From assembly GCA_017311315.1 (NCBI GenBank), contig CM029666.1, positions 5,579,414 to 5,643,413 of the forward strand: DNA of 64,000 bases, given 5' to 3'. The notes below the pieces were generated by a model, which searched no databases, was not told the origin of the DNA, and saw only the letters and a program-made list of their open reading frames with translations. This DNA comes from Dendrocalamus latiflorus (lineage: Eukaryota > Streptophyta > Magnoliopsida > Poales > Poaceae). Positions within the stretch are counted from its first letter, which is position 1; each line of letters starts with the position of its first letter. Made by a program: the position numbers and the translations under genes. This document shows, one piece after another, positions 11,964 through 22,690 of the stretch.

Positions 11964-12773
11964 TTTTATACTCCGTGGAGTTGCATGTGACACCCGTGGT
12001 TCCCGGTGCTTTATACTCTGTAGAGTACGCCGGGGCCAAAGGCGCGTTGTGCGATTTTTCATACTCCGTAGAGCTGCCCTGGACGCCATAGTTCCCACCG
12101 CTTTATACTCCGCATAGTACGCTGGGGCCGAAGCCGCACCGTGTGATTTTTTTATACTCCGTAGAGTTGCCCGGGATGCCCGTAGTTCCCATCACTTCAT
12201 ACTCCATAGAGTACGTCGGGGCCGAAACCGCACCGTGCAATTTTTTTTATACTTCGTAGAATTGCCCGGGATGCCCGTGGTTCCTAGCGCTTTATACTCC
12301 ATAGAGTACGCCAGGGCCGAAGCCGCACTCATGCAATTTTTCATACTCCATAGAGTTGCCAGGGACGCCCGTGGTTTTTGGCGCTTTATACTCCGCAGAG
12401 TATGCCGAGGCCGAAGCCGCACCATGTAATTTTTTATACTCCGTAGAGTTGCTTAGGACAACTGTGTTCCTGGTGCTTTATACTCCGCAGAGTACACCGA
12501 GGTGTGATGCCATTGTGCAAATTTTTTTGTACTCCATAGTGTGGCCCAGGACGCTCGTACTTCCCGACGCTTTATACTCTGCAAAGTACGCCGGGGCCAA
12601 AGCCACACCACACGATTTTTTTGTACTCCGTAGAGTTGCATAGGACGGCTGCGTTCCTAGCGCTTTATACTCGACAGAGTACGCCAAGGCGCGAGGCCAT
12701 CGTGTGATTTTTTATACTCCATAGAGTTGCCCAGGACACCCATGGTTTCTGGCGCTTTATACTCCGACCGGGA
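11964..12773. repeat. ~93-bp tandem repeat, nine copies
   Basis: The anchor ATACTCCGTAGAG starts at 11968, 12061, 12154, 12249, 12343, 12436, 12529, 12623 and 12714, giving periods of 91-95 bp. Each unit holds a second, related half beginning TTTATACTCCGCAGAGTACG, so the unit is an internal dimer of about 45 + 48 bp separated by CCGGGATGCCCGTGG-like and GGCCGAAGCCGCACC-like linkers. The last half-unit fuses at about 12770 with the palindromic motif of the flanking array. Confidence 0.93.
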
Positions 12774-13272
12774 TGCGGTCGAGTGAAGTCACGACCACGG
12801 GGTGGTCGGATGGTGCCGATGAAGTTAGCGGCTGGACGATGACCTGAAGCGCACGGTCCGTCCCCACCCTTCGGATTGGCGTCGATGAAGCCGACGACGG
12901 GATGAAGGCCTGATGCATACGTGGCCCGTCCCCCACCCTTCGGACTGGGCGTTGACAAAGTCGGCGGAGTTTCAACCACGAAGTGGCTGTACAAAGCCAC
13001 GACCGCAAGGTGGTTAGGTGAAGCATCAATGACCACAAGGTGGTTTCTACGACTGCTATGTGGTCGAATGTAGTCACAATCACGGGGCAGACAAACAAAT
13101 CATCGACGACCACAAGGTGGCCGAACGAAGTCATGACCGCGAGCAGTCGAACGAGTGATTGCGACCACGATATGGTCAGACGGAGCCATGGCCGTCAGGT
13201 GAACGGACGAAGCGTCTACGACCACGAGGTGGTTGGGCGACGTCATGACCACGAGGCGGTCGGACGGCGCAC
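12770..13272. repeat. second array of ~29-bp palindromic units
   Basis: The dyads GACC(A/G)CGAGG(T/C)GGTC return on the far side of the 93-bp array, in about a dozen more diverged copies. They are interrupted near 12820-12970 by two copies of a segment containing CCCACCCTTCGGA, which also occurs at about 11376 (CCCACCCTTCAGA). Confidence 0.82.
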
Positions 13273-13910
13273 GGAGACCTCACGCGAAGTCTTCACGATG
13301 TGGAAGCACGGCGCGGAGAAGATTTTGCGGTGCAGAGGCTCGGTGCGAAGACCTCGTGACATGGAGGCTCGGCGCGGAGACCTCGCACGAGGACTTTGCG
13401 CCGATGCGAGGTCTACCCGGACTCCGATGAAGCGGAGACGAATGTTGAGGACGCCATTGCGGAGGCAAGGCCATCATCGCCATCTTGGACATGGCAGTCT
13501 TTGCCACACACTAAGTCCCAGGACTGGGGTCTATCTTTTCTCATGCGGAGGCCAACTCCCTAGTGTCTACCAACAACGGCGCAAGAGCTCAACATGGTCC
13601 AAGCACACCTTCCAGGTCATTGGTGAAGCTTTGAGTGACTGGCAAGGTCGAGGTCACCGGTGCGAGGCGTGTTGGTGGAGCCTGAAGTGGAGGTGAATGC
13701 AAGTGCGGGGGTTGCCTGAGCACCCAGAGGGCGCTCGGCTCCCCAGCGGCCGACGGCCACGTCCCTGAATCCGAGTCCTTCGGAATCCGCCGGTTGTGGA
13801 GGCCCGCAGTGTTCGGCCCCCCAATGATGCATCCAGTCGAAATCCAGCAGATCCCTCTCGTGATGGCAACTCCTTACGTAGCTTCTTACGCAGTCCCCAT
13901 GGATGGCACC
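13273..13910 (-). pseudogene. possible retrotransposon leader or gag relic
   Basis: A minus-strand frame of about 130 codons (13617-14018) carries no catalytic motif. The minus-strand sequence at about 13913-13889 (GTTGGTGCCATCCATGGGG) is reminiscent of the primer-binding region of some grass Ty3/gypsy elements. The right part of the palindromic arrays may therefore be the inside of such an element. This is an inference only; no gag or pol domain can be read. Confidence 0.3.
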
Positions 13911-13913
13911 AAC

Positions 13914-14020
13914 TGTTGTAGCATAGCCATCCATATCCGCTCGGATTGCACCACAGGCTACTTTTACTTGTTGCGGCCGTAGGTCCAGTGTCTCACCAGT
14001 ATTAGTATATATGTACAACA
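13914..14020. repeat. 107-bp LTR-like unit with TGTTGTA/TACAACA ends
   Basis: The unit starts TGTTGTAGC and ends ATGTACAACA, a 7-bp inverted pair with the TG..CA ends of an LTR. A partial second copy of its right part follows directly to 14059. No distant partner copy or target duplication was found. Confidence 0.4.
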
Positions 14021-14059
14021 GTTCCGTAGATCCAGAGTCTTACCAGTATATGTACAACA

Positions 14060-14726
14060 GTGTTCGTCCAATTTGAAGGGCTAGAGGATCTTTTCCACAA
14101 ACAGTTCTCTAGTTCACTGGCATTAAGATCATTTTTGTGAAGATTGAACTTAGGGTGAGGGTCAACATTTAAAATGGTTACCCCGATTTCTTAGCTCATA
14201 CTTTACTTCTTTACTTGTTGTTGGGCATTTGGATTTCAGTAAAAGTCTGATAGATACCACCTATCTATTCAGTACTTGCTACATATGTGTATACCAAGAT
14301 TAGCTTGGCTGTGGAGAAGGTGTGTACCCGCTTGCAGGCGTAGAGATCGCTGGCTAGCTGTTGGATCACAGCCGGTGATTGCTCCTCCTCTCCTGCATCA
14401 GGTATGACTTCCCCAGTTGCTTCTTCTACCAATTATTGTGGCGTGGTTCTTGTCTAATCAGTTAAGACATGCTGCCACTGCTTAAAATTTTCATGTTATT
14501 TGGCAAAGTAAATTTATTTGTTGTCCTTGAATCAACTGTATTCATTTTCCCCTTAATTATGTTGTTCTTTCTCTTTAATCATGCCTGGGTTCAGACTGGC
14601 TGTGTGGCAAAGGAGATTATAAAGCATTGCCCCGAGTCATTTGGAGATAATCTAAAAAAAAGACTTCCTTCAATATTAGAGGTCTCTTTTGTTTTGCAAT
14701 TTTCCCTTTCCGGTGAGCTTCGATTA
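14060..14726 (+). other. intergenic with one possible relic exon
   Basis: Position 14594-14681 is bounded by a CAG acceptor-like and an AG|GT donor-like site and reads GCVAKEIIKHCPESFGDNL and onward, an amphipathic helix pattern typical of HEAT-type repeats. No neighbouring exons could be assembled, so this may be a captured or decayed exon. No family assignment is made. Confidence 0.25.
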
Positions 14727-14734
14727 GTCTGTGG

Positions 14735-14994
14735 CAGGGATCAAAACCCCGACGGTTACCGTTTTTACCGGTGGAGACCGGTAACCGAAAAAACCGGCCG
14801 GCATGAATTTTTGATTTTCGAATTTTAGTCGGTTTTTTTCTGGTTTTTCCGGTTACCGGTTTCAAAACATCTCAAAATTCAAATTTTGATTTTCAAATTG
14901 TGACCGGTTTTTCCGGTAACCGGCCGGTAACCGCCTGGTTACCGTTACCGGCCGCCGATCAGGATTTCTTTCGGTTCCGGTTTTTGAAATCTTG
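14735..14994. mobile_element. hAT-like MITE
   Basis: An 8-bp target duplication GTCTGTGG lies at 14727-14734 and 14995-15002. The ends are related inverted sequences, CAGGGATCAAAACCCC on the left and the complement of CAAGATTTCAAAAACC on the right. The 260-bp body is rich in ACCGGTTACCGG-type palindromes and does not encode protein. An 8-bp duplication with CAGGG-like ends is the hAT signature. Confidence 0.85.
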
Positions 14995-15002
14995 GTCTGT
15001 GG

Positions 15003-15830
15003 TACTACTCTATACGATCCTGTTCCCAGTTTGCTCATTTTTGTTACTTTCTCATTTGTACACCCAGCCACGATAAGATTCGTGGGTACTGAATTTGTCC
15101 TTGGCAGCGCGATGCAAACTTAAGATCTTTATGCCATGTCCCTATGTTTCTCCATAGAATTTAATGCTAAACTGTATATAACCAAGCCCGAGACTTTTAG
15201 CCTTTCACCATGGCATCTAATATGCCCATTTCACTAGACGAACATTGACTGTAAGATCGAGAGTTCAAATAAATTCTAGGAAGAGGATGTTACAGAATCT
15301 GAGCAACAGGGAGATGCACAACCATTCGTGGAGGAATCTGTACTGCAAGTGCAGAAGCATACAGGGGGTAGAGGCTTTTATGAATGGTTCAGTCAAGGAA
15401 TCTGTACTTCAAGTGCAGAAGCATACTCGCAATATATATGTCCTGTTCTTTTCAGCTTCTAAAAACTGTTTTTCGGCTTTTCTACGATAACTAGCTTTTA
15501 AACGGGGTATCTTTTCAAAATAAGGTCTACTAGTTAATTGTAGTACATACTATACCGACTTTATTTATATCTGTAAAAACCTCACGTGAGTTTCTGTTAC
15601 TCTGTAATCTCTCGCACGAACAGCCCAAAAGCCATAAGCCATAGCCAAAAAGATCAGGTCCATATTATTCTGTCAATATACATACATATATACATTTTTT
15701 TTGGAGACGACATACATATATACATAGTACACAGCAAATGGAGTACAGAACAAAAAAACAGATGGAAATGGCAAAACCCTTCCCAAAAGATCACAACAAA
15801 CTAATTTACAAACATAATAATTAAACCCTG
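15003..15830. other. intergenic; AT-rich repeat copy near the DUF1677 gene
   Basis: At about 15480-15650 lies a sequence (CTAGCTTTTAAACGGGGTAT ... AAAGCCATAAGCCATAGCC) that recurs in diverged form at about 55185-55385. It lies beyond the 3' end of the minus-strand DUF1677 gene. No gene was seen. Confidence 0.5.
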
Positions 15831-15911
15831 TTTAGATTTGAGCCTTTTGCGTTGGCCTGCACCCCAAGATCGATCGAAGAAGAAACAGTGCAGAAGAACA
15901 AGATGGACGGT

Positions 15912-16472
15912 TTATTTGGCGATGCAGTTGAGGCCCTTGGTAATGGCGGGGATGCAGCTGGAGCTCCTGGTGAGGGCGCCGCCATGGGCGTGGTCCCTGG
16001 GGCTGTTGGGCATGGAGCGCTTCCGGAGGATCTCCCTCATGGCCTCCGTCTGCATGAGCACCGGGTTGGCGCGGCCCACGCGGTTGAACCGCCCGCACTC
16101 GCCCATGTGCGCCGCCAGCGCCTCCTCCGTCCGGCCGCCGTGGCTCCTGTCCGCGTCGCCGCTCACCGCCGCGGCGCACAGCCCGCACACCCACCGCCCG
16201 CAGTACCGCTCCCGCACCCGCCGTACGTACTCGGGGGTGCACTCCTCCTGCATGCCGCAGCACTCGCACCGCGCGTCCTCCACCTGCTCCGCGACAGCCG
16301 GCAGCCAGGCAGCGGCGTCCGCCACCGCCTGCTTCTTGCTGTCCTTTGTGAGCTCCAGGGCCAGGTCGGACATCGCGCGCTGGAGCCCCTCCATCGAGAT
16401 CCTCCGCGGCTTCTGCCGCCGCCCCTTCGGCGCCGTTGCCTGCGCGACCGCCGCCTCTCCGTTAGGCGCCAT
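15912..16472 (-). CDS. DUF1677 family cysteine-rich protein (copy 1)
   Basis: The frame encodes 186 residues in one exon. A basic N-terminal part leads to the conserved core RCECCGMQEECTPEYV ... RYCGRWVCGLC, with cysteines at residues 69, 71, 72, 78, 91, 96 and 99. This pattern suggests metal binding and matches the plant DUF1677 family, whose biochemical function is unknown. The C-terminal part (RANPVLMQTEAMREILRKRS) is also typical. The frame is open to an upstream ATG at 16580, but a TATA box at 16594-16603 puts transcription start at or below that codon. The ATG at 16472, in good context (GCGATGG), is therefore preferred. No signal peptide or membrane segment is visible. The neighbours are repeats, so context gives no hint of function. 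Confidence 0.88.
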   Translation of the reverse strand: MAPNGEAAVAQATAPKGRRQKPRRISMEGLQRAMSDLALELTKDSKKQAVADAAAWLPAVAEQVEDARCECCGMQEECTPEYVRRVRERYCGRWVCGLCAAAVSGDADRSHGGRTEEALAAHMGECGRFNRVGRANPVLMQTEAMREILRKRSMPNSPRDHAHGGALTRSSSCIPAITKGLNCIAK

Positions 16473-16593
16473 CGCGACCTTGATGCAAGAAGCTACGAGT
16501 AGTTTGAGTATACGTGCTTTGCTTGCAATGCTTTGCTGTTTGCTCAAATGTGAATTAATTGAATCAATATGAAGAAGCAAGCAGGCTGCTGGC

Positions 16594-16603
16594 TTTATAT
16601 ATA
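16594..16603 (-). promoter_or_regulatory. TATA box, DUF1677 copy 1
   Basis: On the minus strand the sequence reads TATATATAAA. It lies about 122 bp upstream of the preferred ATG and only about 14 bp before the more upstream ATG at 16580, which argues against that codon as the start. Confidence 0.65.
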
Positions 16604-17197
16604 CTTGACGCGAGGGTTGTGCTAGTGCATTGGACGCCGGTCGATCTAGCTACCTCACGGTGCACGGCAAAAGTGCGGATATGTGTGGAGCAGATGCGTC
16701 GTTAGCTCGTGACAAGATCGATCGAGCTGGAAAGCCCTAGATCTCTCGACATCTATGGCTACGATTGAGCGATGGCCAGCCAGCAAGCTAGCGTACTAGT
16801 GCATGTTTCAGTACTGTCTCATGCTCGTGATCGAGACGTCAATAGCTAGGGTTGCATGCGTACGTGCTCGAATTTTCTTGGCCATGAGTAATAGCTATAG
16901 CACTCCTGCTAATTTCTGCGAATCGATTAATTTGCAAAAAAGGGAACCATATGGCCGTTTGCAACTTGCAATATTGCGATCAATCTTTTCGAAATTAATG
17001 GAGATTAATGATTAGAGCCTAACTTGTTGCCTTCTTCAGATCAAGAACGGCAAATGGTGCATGCATGCATGGACCACGTTGTACACTCGCATGACAATAA
17101 TCCTTGCCCCACTCGCATGCACTTCTTTGTTAGCAACCTGAGTATAGATTAAAACTCCTTAATATATAGTCTTATTGTCCGTAGTAACTGTCGGATA
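16604..17197. other. upstream region of DUF1677 copy 1
   Basis: Contains GATCGATCGAGCT-type palindromes and CATGCATGCATG near 17060. No gene was seen. Confidence 0.45.
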
Positions 17198-17775
17198 AAA
17201 AATTATTCTGATAATTCCTTCGAGTATCACTGGTCAGGAAGAGTGTGTTCGGGCCAAGTTGAATATCAACCACCCTAGATCGAAAGGGCCTATAATCAGA
17301 CGTGTGGACGCTATCCTTCAAGTGGATATTGAATCGACCACAACCAACCATGTGTGGTAGTTAAAGGGGAACATACGCCCTTATCCTGACATAACCGCAC
17401 GTATCCACCCTCTGTCTATGGTAACAACCGTTCGATGATTGCGCTTAGAGGGATGTCCCAATGACAACAACTTCTCCAAATGTGCGGAGTTGAAGAACCG
17501 ACTAGGCGCCTCCTTGCGGGCTGCAACTGCATGCCACCCCTTCGACACTTTATAACAAGTTGCGCCAGGAGACGGAGGACACACAACGCAAGATTGCCGA
17601 GCGACACCTTGTGCACCCATTGTAATCTCTAGCAATACAAGAACACAAGAAGTAGGATTATTATTCTCTCTAAAGAAAGCCTGAACCTGTCTAAAATACC
17701 ATGTCTCTTCTTGCATGATCCCAAGTATCATGTTCCCTGTATTTACTTTATAAGATCGGTAGTAGTTCACCGATA
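17198..17775 (+). repeat. decayed LTR of a Ty3/gypsy-type element
   Basis: The block opens TGTCGGATAAA and includes the typical 3' part of grass Ty3 LTRs: AGCAATACAAGAACACAAGA, then a GTAGGATTATT-like stretch and CTGAACCTGTCTAAA. It ends near GTTCACCGATA, a decayed form of the expected CCGACA end. No partner LTR or target duplication was seen, so it is a solo or truncated LTR. The minus-strand frame at 17381-17770 is a shadow. Confidence 0.55.
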
Positions 17776-18028
17776 GAAATCAATGTTAATTCCAAGTAGA
17801 AATTAAAGACAGTTATATGGCAAAAACTTGGAACATTAATTTTGTCTCTATAAATCACAATCTTATATAAGTAGAGAGAACATGTCACACACACATAAAA
17901 TAATTCAATACTATTGAGAGTACATACTCTCAGTTCTCATATACAGCTTTAATAGTGTTGTTATATCTCTTTATCTATTTGAATATACTTTAATAATAAT
18001 TATAAGATACTCCAAAGTGAGTCACATA

Positions 18029-18060
<32 letters not shown>

Positions 18061-18860
18061 AATTACTAATCAATGGCTACGCATAAAATAAATGATCGAC
18101 CCAACCAGCCAACCGCTCCACCATCCTACCTTCATCCCACTTTCATCTGTTAATTATGATAAAGTTACTATCGTATGTATATTAAGTTATCATCTGTGAT
18201 TCATGAAGTTATATACAATTATCATCCATAATTCATGAAGTTACTGCCGTGTGTGAGTGAAGTTACTGCCAACATGCATGTATTGAGAGGAGAGAAAAAT
18301 ATGCATGTCAATAGCAAATAACTCGTACGGAAAGTTAGTGACGTGTGTGAGTGAAGTTACTGCCAAACATATGTAGAGTTATTGTCCATTGTAACACTAT
18401 AAAATTGGCAATAACTCTATATGTATTTAACAGTTACTTTACTCAACACGATAATAACTTTATATGACACGATTTCGCGGTGTCAAAACATATTCAACAT
18501 GATCTTGTTTTGTTAAGCTCGTAACTTCGAACATTGCGGATTGGACTTTTGGTAAAAAAAAGTTATTATATTTTTTAGCTTGTAAATAAGATAAAAAAAA
18601 TCACAAGTCAAGTGTATTTATTCTCTTCTCTCTCCTGCTATATGCATGCATGCTAATTAAGTTAATATCTTCTGAACATAAAGTTATCATTAATAATTCA
18701 TCAAATTACTATCTCCTGAGTATAAAGTTATCATTGATTGATTTATAGATGTCAAAATTACTATCTCATGAACATAAAGTTATCATCAAATATGAACCAC
18801 ATTAGAATACCCGTGCGTGCAGCTAGCGACCCGCGTGTAGCGTACACGTACGTGCTGATT
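17776..18860. repeat. AT-rich region with (TA)n(TG)n and GAAGTTACTGCC motifs
   Basis: A TA-TG microsatellite lies at about 18028-18060. From 18150 to 18790, short motifs such as AAGTTATCAT and GTGAAGTTACTGCC recur irregularly. No terminal repeats or gene were recognised; probably a decayed element. Confidence 0.5.
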
Positions 18861-19840
18861 AGCGCAATCATATGTGTGGATAGACGGTGAAAAATTAGGG
18901 CAAAAAGGAAACCTTGAAAGCCAAGCAAGCAAGTAATCACGGGAGCTACTGCTGTGTCCATACCGTGGTACTGTGCAACGAGATCCACAAGCTTCTGCTG
19001 CTGCAAGCCAAGGACAAGCGTAAGTGGCATGCCTTGCATGAAAAAGAAAGGGAAGTGAGTGCACAGTGCGTGAGCTCACGAGAAGTCAGGGGTGATGCTT
19101 GATTAGATGACTAGGACGTGCGTGCGCCCGTGCACTTTTCACTGTACCTGGACTCGCCGTCTCCCATTATATCGCTAGGCTTCATCATTCAATCATTTGT
19201 GCCTTTCGTTTCCAAGCTCTACTCGTGCAGCCTCCTCGCGTCAGCGTTTTCTTCTGGTGGTGCCAAGTGCCAACAGCCAAGCGGCCGATGGAGCTGGTTT
19301 TCTGAGTTGCTTGGGCCTGGTTCTAGATCCTTTATTGGGCCAACGCTAAGGCCCGCACAGCCCCAACGGCCCGTCAGGGAAGTATTTCATATGATATTAG
19401 CGGGAAATACTTCATTTCAATGGCGATAAATCCCCGTGTCCCGAATCGGATTATATAAACCATGGTAGCCCCTGATACAGGTATTCTACATTCGTAACAA
19501 CATGCGGATATTAGCCTTTCTTCTTTTTTTTTCTTCTAAGGAGACGACCATTGGACTAGTTCAAAACTGTTTTAACGAAATTTATTAATTTTTTTGAAGG
19601 GGTGTAGTTGATAATCATATCGATTACACCTAAAGAGATCGCACGATCAAATACTACGAAGTCCATACATAAATTCGCCAAAAAATCTATAAATAAATCC
19701 GTCCGATTTGTATTTTGCTAGATTCAAACCGTAGCAGTTAGCCATAAGACTAAATATCGTATTGTCTTTTTTTCCAAAACACACACACACACACAAATAG
19801 CGTATTGTTGGACTAACCACGGAAGGGAAAACACACTCTT
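18861..19840. other. intergenic, no gene seen
   Basis: Small frames on both strands have no domain signature. A short CA run lies near 19781-19795. Confidence 0.4.
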
Positions 19841-21310
19841 TAGGACTGGTATGGCAGCAGAGAAGGGTGGATGATACTTTTAAATTTTTCTCAAGTATTC
19901 TCCTAATGTTTGCTCCAATAGCTATAAAAAACTATGACGATCACTAAGCCAAAAATACAAAATTCTCAGAGCTACAGGATTTTTAGCCTGTGAATGATAA
20001 AAACAACACTGTTTCAAATTAAAAAGACATGAAATTTTTGATCCATTGATCAAAAAGACTTGAAACTTAAACCAAAACTAGTTTATGACCTTAGAAAACG
20101 TATCACATAAAAAAACTAAAAAAAACTTGAGAGAATTAGATCTTTTGGTTCGTGAAACTCTGCTGCACCAAAATCGAGGCAAAACCTAAAATTGAGCTAA
20201 CTCTCAAATCAAAACTCTAATCACTTGAACTTTACTATGCACCTTCTCTAGGATGCCAAGAACTCATTTCAATCAACAATCAAGAAAATCATTGCCAAAG
20301 TTCAAACATTTTTTCTGTTTGAAGGCAACTTGTACCAAAAACGGGTTAAAAACCATAAACAATGAATACGACTTGCTCGTGAGTGCATAATGGCCAAGAT
20401 GGCTCTAGATGAGTTCTCACATGTCTTAGTAAGCAAGAACATTAAAGAAATCAAGATAAAATAGCTAGATCAATAAATCACTTGGAGAGCCCAAAAAGAG
20501 TAAAAATCTGGTTTCTTCATGAACTTGCCCACTAAGTGCATAGATAGATGGAAATTGATTTATGGGATTATCTCCATCTCTTGCATGTATTTAGTACAAC
20601 AAGATCACGAAGGAGATAAAGAAGAGAAAAAACCAACCAAATTAGAGCAAAACAATCAAAATAAGAGATAGCTATGGAGATGATCAAATATTATTTCTAT
20701 TGCTACTTATGGGGAAAAGTTTTACAGCTACTCCACTTTGAAGGACAAAAAGCACACAAAAGTAATCAACTCTTAAACCCAAATCCTAAACAAGAGAGCA
20801 CAATAGAGTAAAGGTTGGATGGGTTCACCATAAGTCTTCATCCCAACTCTTTAAATAGATGGACTACCCAACCACATCTAAACCTTAGTGGATACTATCC
20901 ACTTAGTATAGTGGGAGAAACCCGGTAACCTAACACACACGGGTTTTAACTCACTTACTACACTTATGCATGCTTTTCAAAGTGTATAAGTCTGAATTCA
21001 CTAAGTCCTAAGTTTTGATCCATCTTAATGACACCAGCTTAATGACCTAAGCCACTTTTCCAAGCGCCGCTCACACACTGTGATTTTCTTCTAAATCCGT
21101 TTTCGGTATTTTGGTCAAACTACCAAAATATCTTTTCTTAACCTGATCACTACCTTTCATTGCAAGCAATCGCCATGTTTACTGTGTGTAGGAGTACCAC
21201 TGGCTTGCCACGCGTCGGTAAGTCTCTCCCGTTCTAGTTTCGCTGGACCACGCTTCACTTGGAACAACCAAGCTATATGGTGTAAACCCGCTGTTCGAAC
21301 TTACCTTCAA
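19841..21310 (+). repeat. non-coding retroelement-like repeat, copy A
   Basis: The sequence at about 20160-20900 is a diverged relative of 61390-61830. Shared landmarks in the same order include GACTTGCTCGTGAGTGCATAATGGCCAAGATGGCTCTA, then CACTTGGAGAGCCC, TTTCTTCATG and TCTCCATCTCTTGCATGTA. It carries no long frame. It may be an LTR or internal region of a retroelement, but termini were not found. Confidence 0.55.
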
Positions 21311-21549
21311 CATTTTTCACATTTCTTTTACCATGTTTGAACTCACCATCTCACCCCCGCATTCTTGATTGTTCTGTGCCTTGGCTTCTCCATGAACGAA
21401 GCCCGAATCCTTGTCGATGACCATGGTTGACTCCAAGCGATCATGTACATCCAAAGACAAAGAAATGGTTTTCGGGCATAAATTCATTATAATTTGACCC
21501 ACATTAGCAATAACATATCTCATACAATCTATAACCAATGATGGTGTTG

Positions 21550-21797
21550 CTCTTTTGGCTTATTTTTCACTGTTCGGTACTATAGCTGGCTTATTTTGTA
21601 TTGTAGTTGCTAGTGACCTTTTTAGCATAATTAATTTAAAGTTTAAAAATAGGGAAAAAATAAGTTAGCCTATCACAAACAATGCAAATGAATATGAGGT
21701 AAAAAGAAAAGGTAAAAAAGCTAAAAAGTAAAAAAAAGACGATATTAAGAAACTAGAAGCTAGAAGCTAAAAGTCAAAAGCTGAAGCCCAAATGAGC
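21550..21797 (+). mobile_element. AT-rich miniature element family X, copy 1
   Basis: The core contains a 'TTAGCCTATCAC..ACAATGC' block after an A-rich tract, followed by AAAAGAAAAGGTAAAAAAGC and ending in AGAAGCTAAAAG-type sequence. The same order recurs at 30.97, 40.17, 55.53, 59.62, 62.0 and 63.48 kb. It directly abuts the Tourist-like MITE that follows. Confidence 0.7.
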
Positions 21798-21800
21798 TTA

Positions 21801-22153
21801 GGGTGTGTTTGGTTGAGCTGTGGCTTCTGAAAAAGCTGCTGTGAGCTGTGGGCTATGGAAAAGCTGCTGTAGGTTGTGGGCTGTGGAAAAGCTGTAAGCT
21901 GTTTGGTTCAAACAAGTATAAAACTTACCTCCTATCTCTATTTTCCTTGAAACAACTGTGAAACAGCTCTCTATTTTCACCATTTCAAAAAGCAGAAAGC
22001 CAAAAGCCAAAAGCAGGGTCTAAGGTGCTTTCAAAACTGTACTATCCAAAAGTAGCTGCTTCTGAAAAAGCAGCTTCTGGTTTCCACCCCTTTGGTTGGC
22101 TTTTGGCTTTTTGGAAGCAAAAGCAGCTCCCAAAAGCTCAACCAAAGGCACCC
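21801..22153. mobile_element. Tourist-like MITE with GGGTGTGTTTGG ends
   Basis: The left end GGGTGTGTTTGGTTGAGCT mirrors the right end AGCTCAACCAAAGGCACCC. TTA target duplications stand at 21798-21800 and 22154-22156. The 353-bp body holds many AAAAGC/GCTTTT blocks and no gene. Confidence 0.85.
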
Positions 22154-22469
22154 TTAGCATACAAGGCTTGTTTGATATGCAGATCATCATTTAACTTGGT
22201 AAAGATTAGATTCTGCCTTTTTTGTTCATAAATAAAATATTATATCATGTTTTTCGCTAGGAGAAAATTCGGGAAAAGGAAAAATGAGACGCAAAAATTA
22301 AATACCCCTAATGCGTAGCACAGACCTAGCTAGACGGCATGGCTCAGGCCCAGATAGAGCACAACCCGATTAGGCTCAGTACGGTTGGCTCGAATAAGTT
22401 ATCGTGCCTTGCTAGTCCACGTGTTTGCCTCCAGACTTAGGCACGGTCGGAGAGGGGTCAAAGCATGTT

Positions 22470-22690
22470 TATTCTAATAGTCGTAAGTAATTTTACTGAC
22501 AGTCATAAATAATTTTACTGCTAATCACAAGTAATTTGACTAACAGTCGTAAACATTTTACTATCAGTCACAATAATTTTACCGTCAATCTTAAGTAATT
22601 TTACTGTCAAGTTATTCGTCCGTGTTCAGAAAGTGCAGTAACCCGAACACAAGTAATTTTACTGTCATTCGCAAACAATTTTACTGTATT
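22470..22690. repeat. short degenerate tandem repeat, AAGTAATTTTACTG motif
   Basis: About eight copies of a 25-30-bp unit built on GTCATAAGTAATTTTACTGACA. Copies are imperfect and interrupted at about 22615-22650. Confidence 0.75.

Noticed and set aside
11475..12643. Frames of 95-207 codons across the tandem arrays
   Set aside because: They read through repeated units with changing phase; the peptides are low-complexity and occur on both strands.
10411..13272. CRISPR-like appearance of regularly spaced 29-bp and 93-bp repeats
   Set aside because: Units are contiguous and diverged, without unique spacers or cas genes, and the window is a plant chromosome.
15838..16572. Two + strand frames of 244 and 216 codons over the DUF1677 gene
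   Set aside because: Antisense shadows; only the minus frame has the conserved cysteine pattern and a TATA box.
16473..16580. N-terminal extension of DUF1677 copy 1 from the ATG at 16580
   Set aside because: That ATG is only about 14 bp from the TATA box, so it is probably not in the mRNA; the extension is not family-like.
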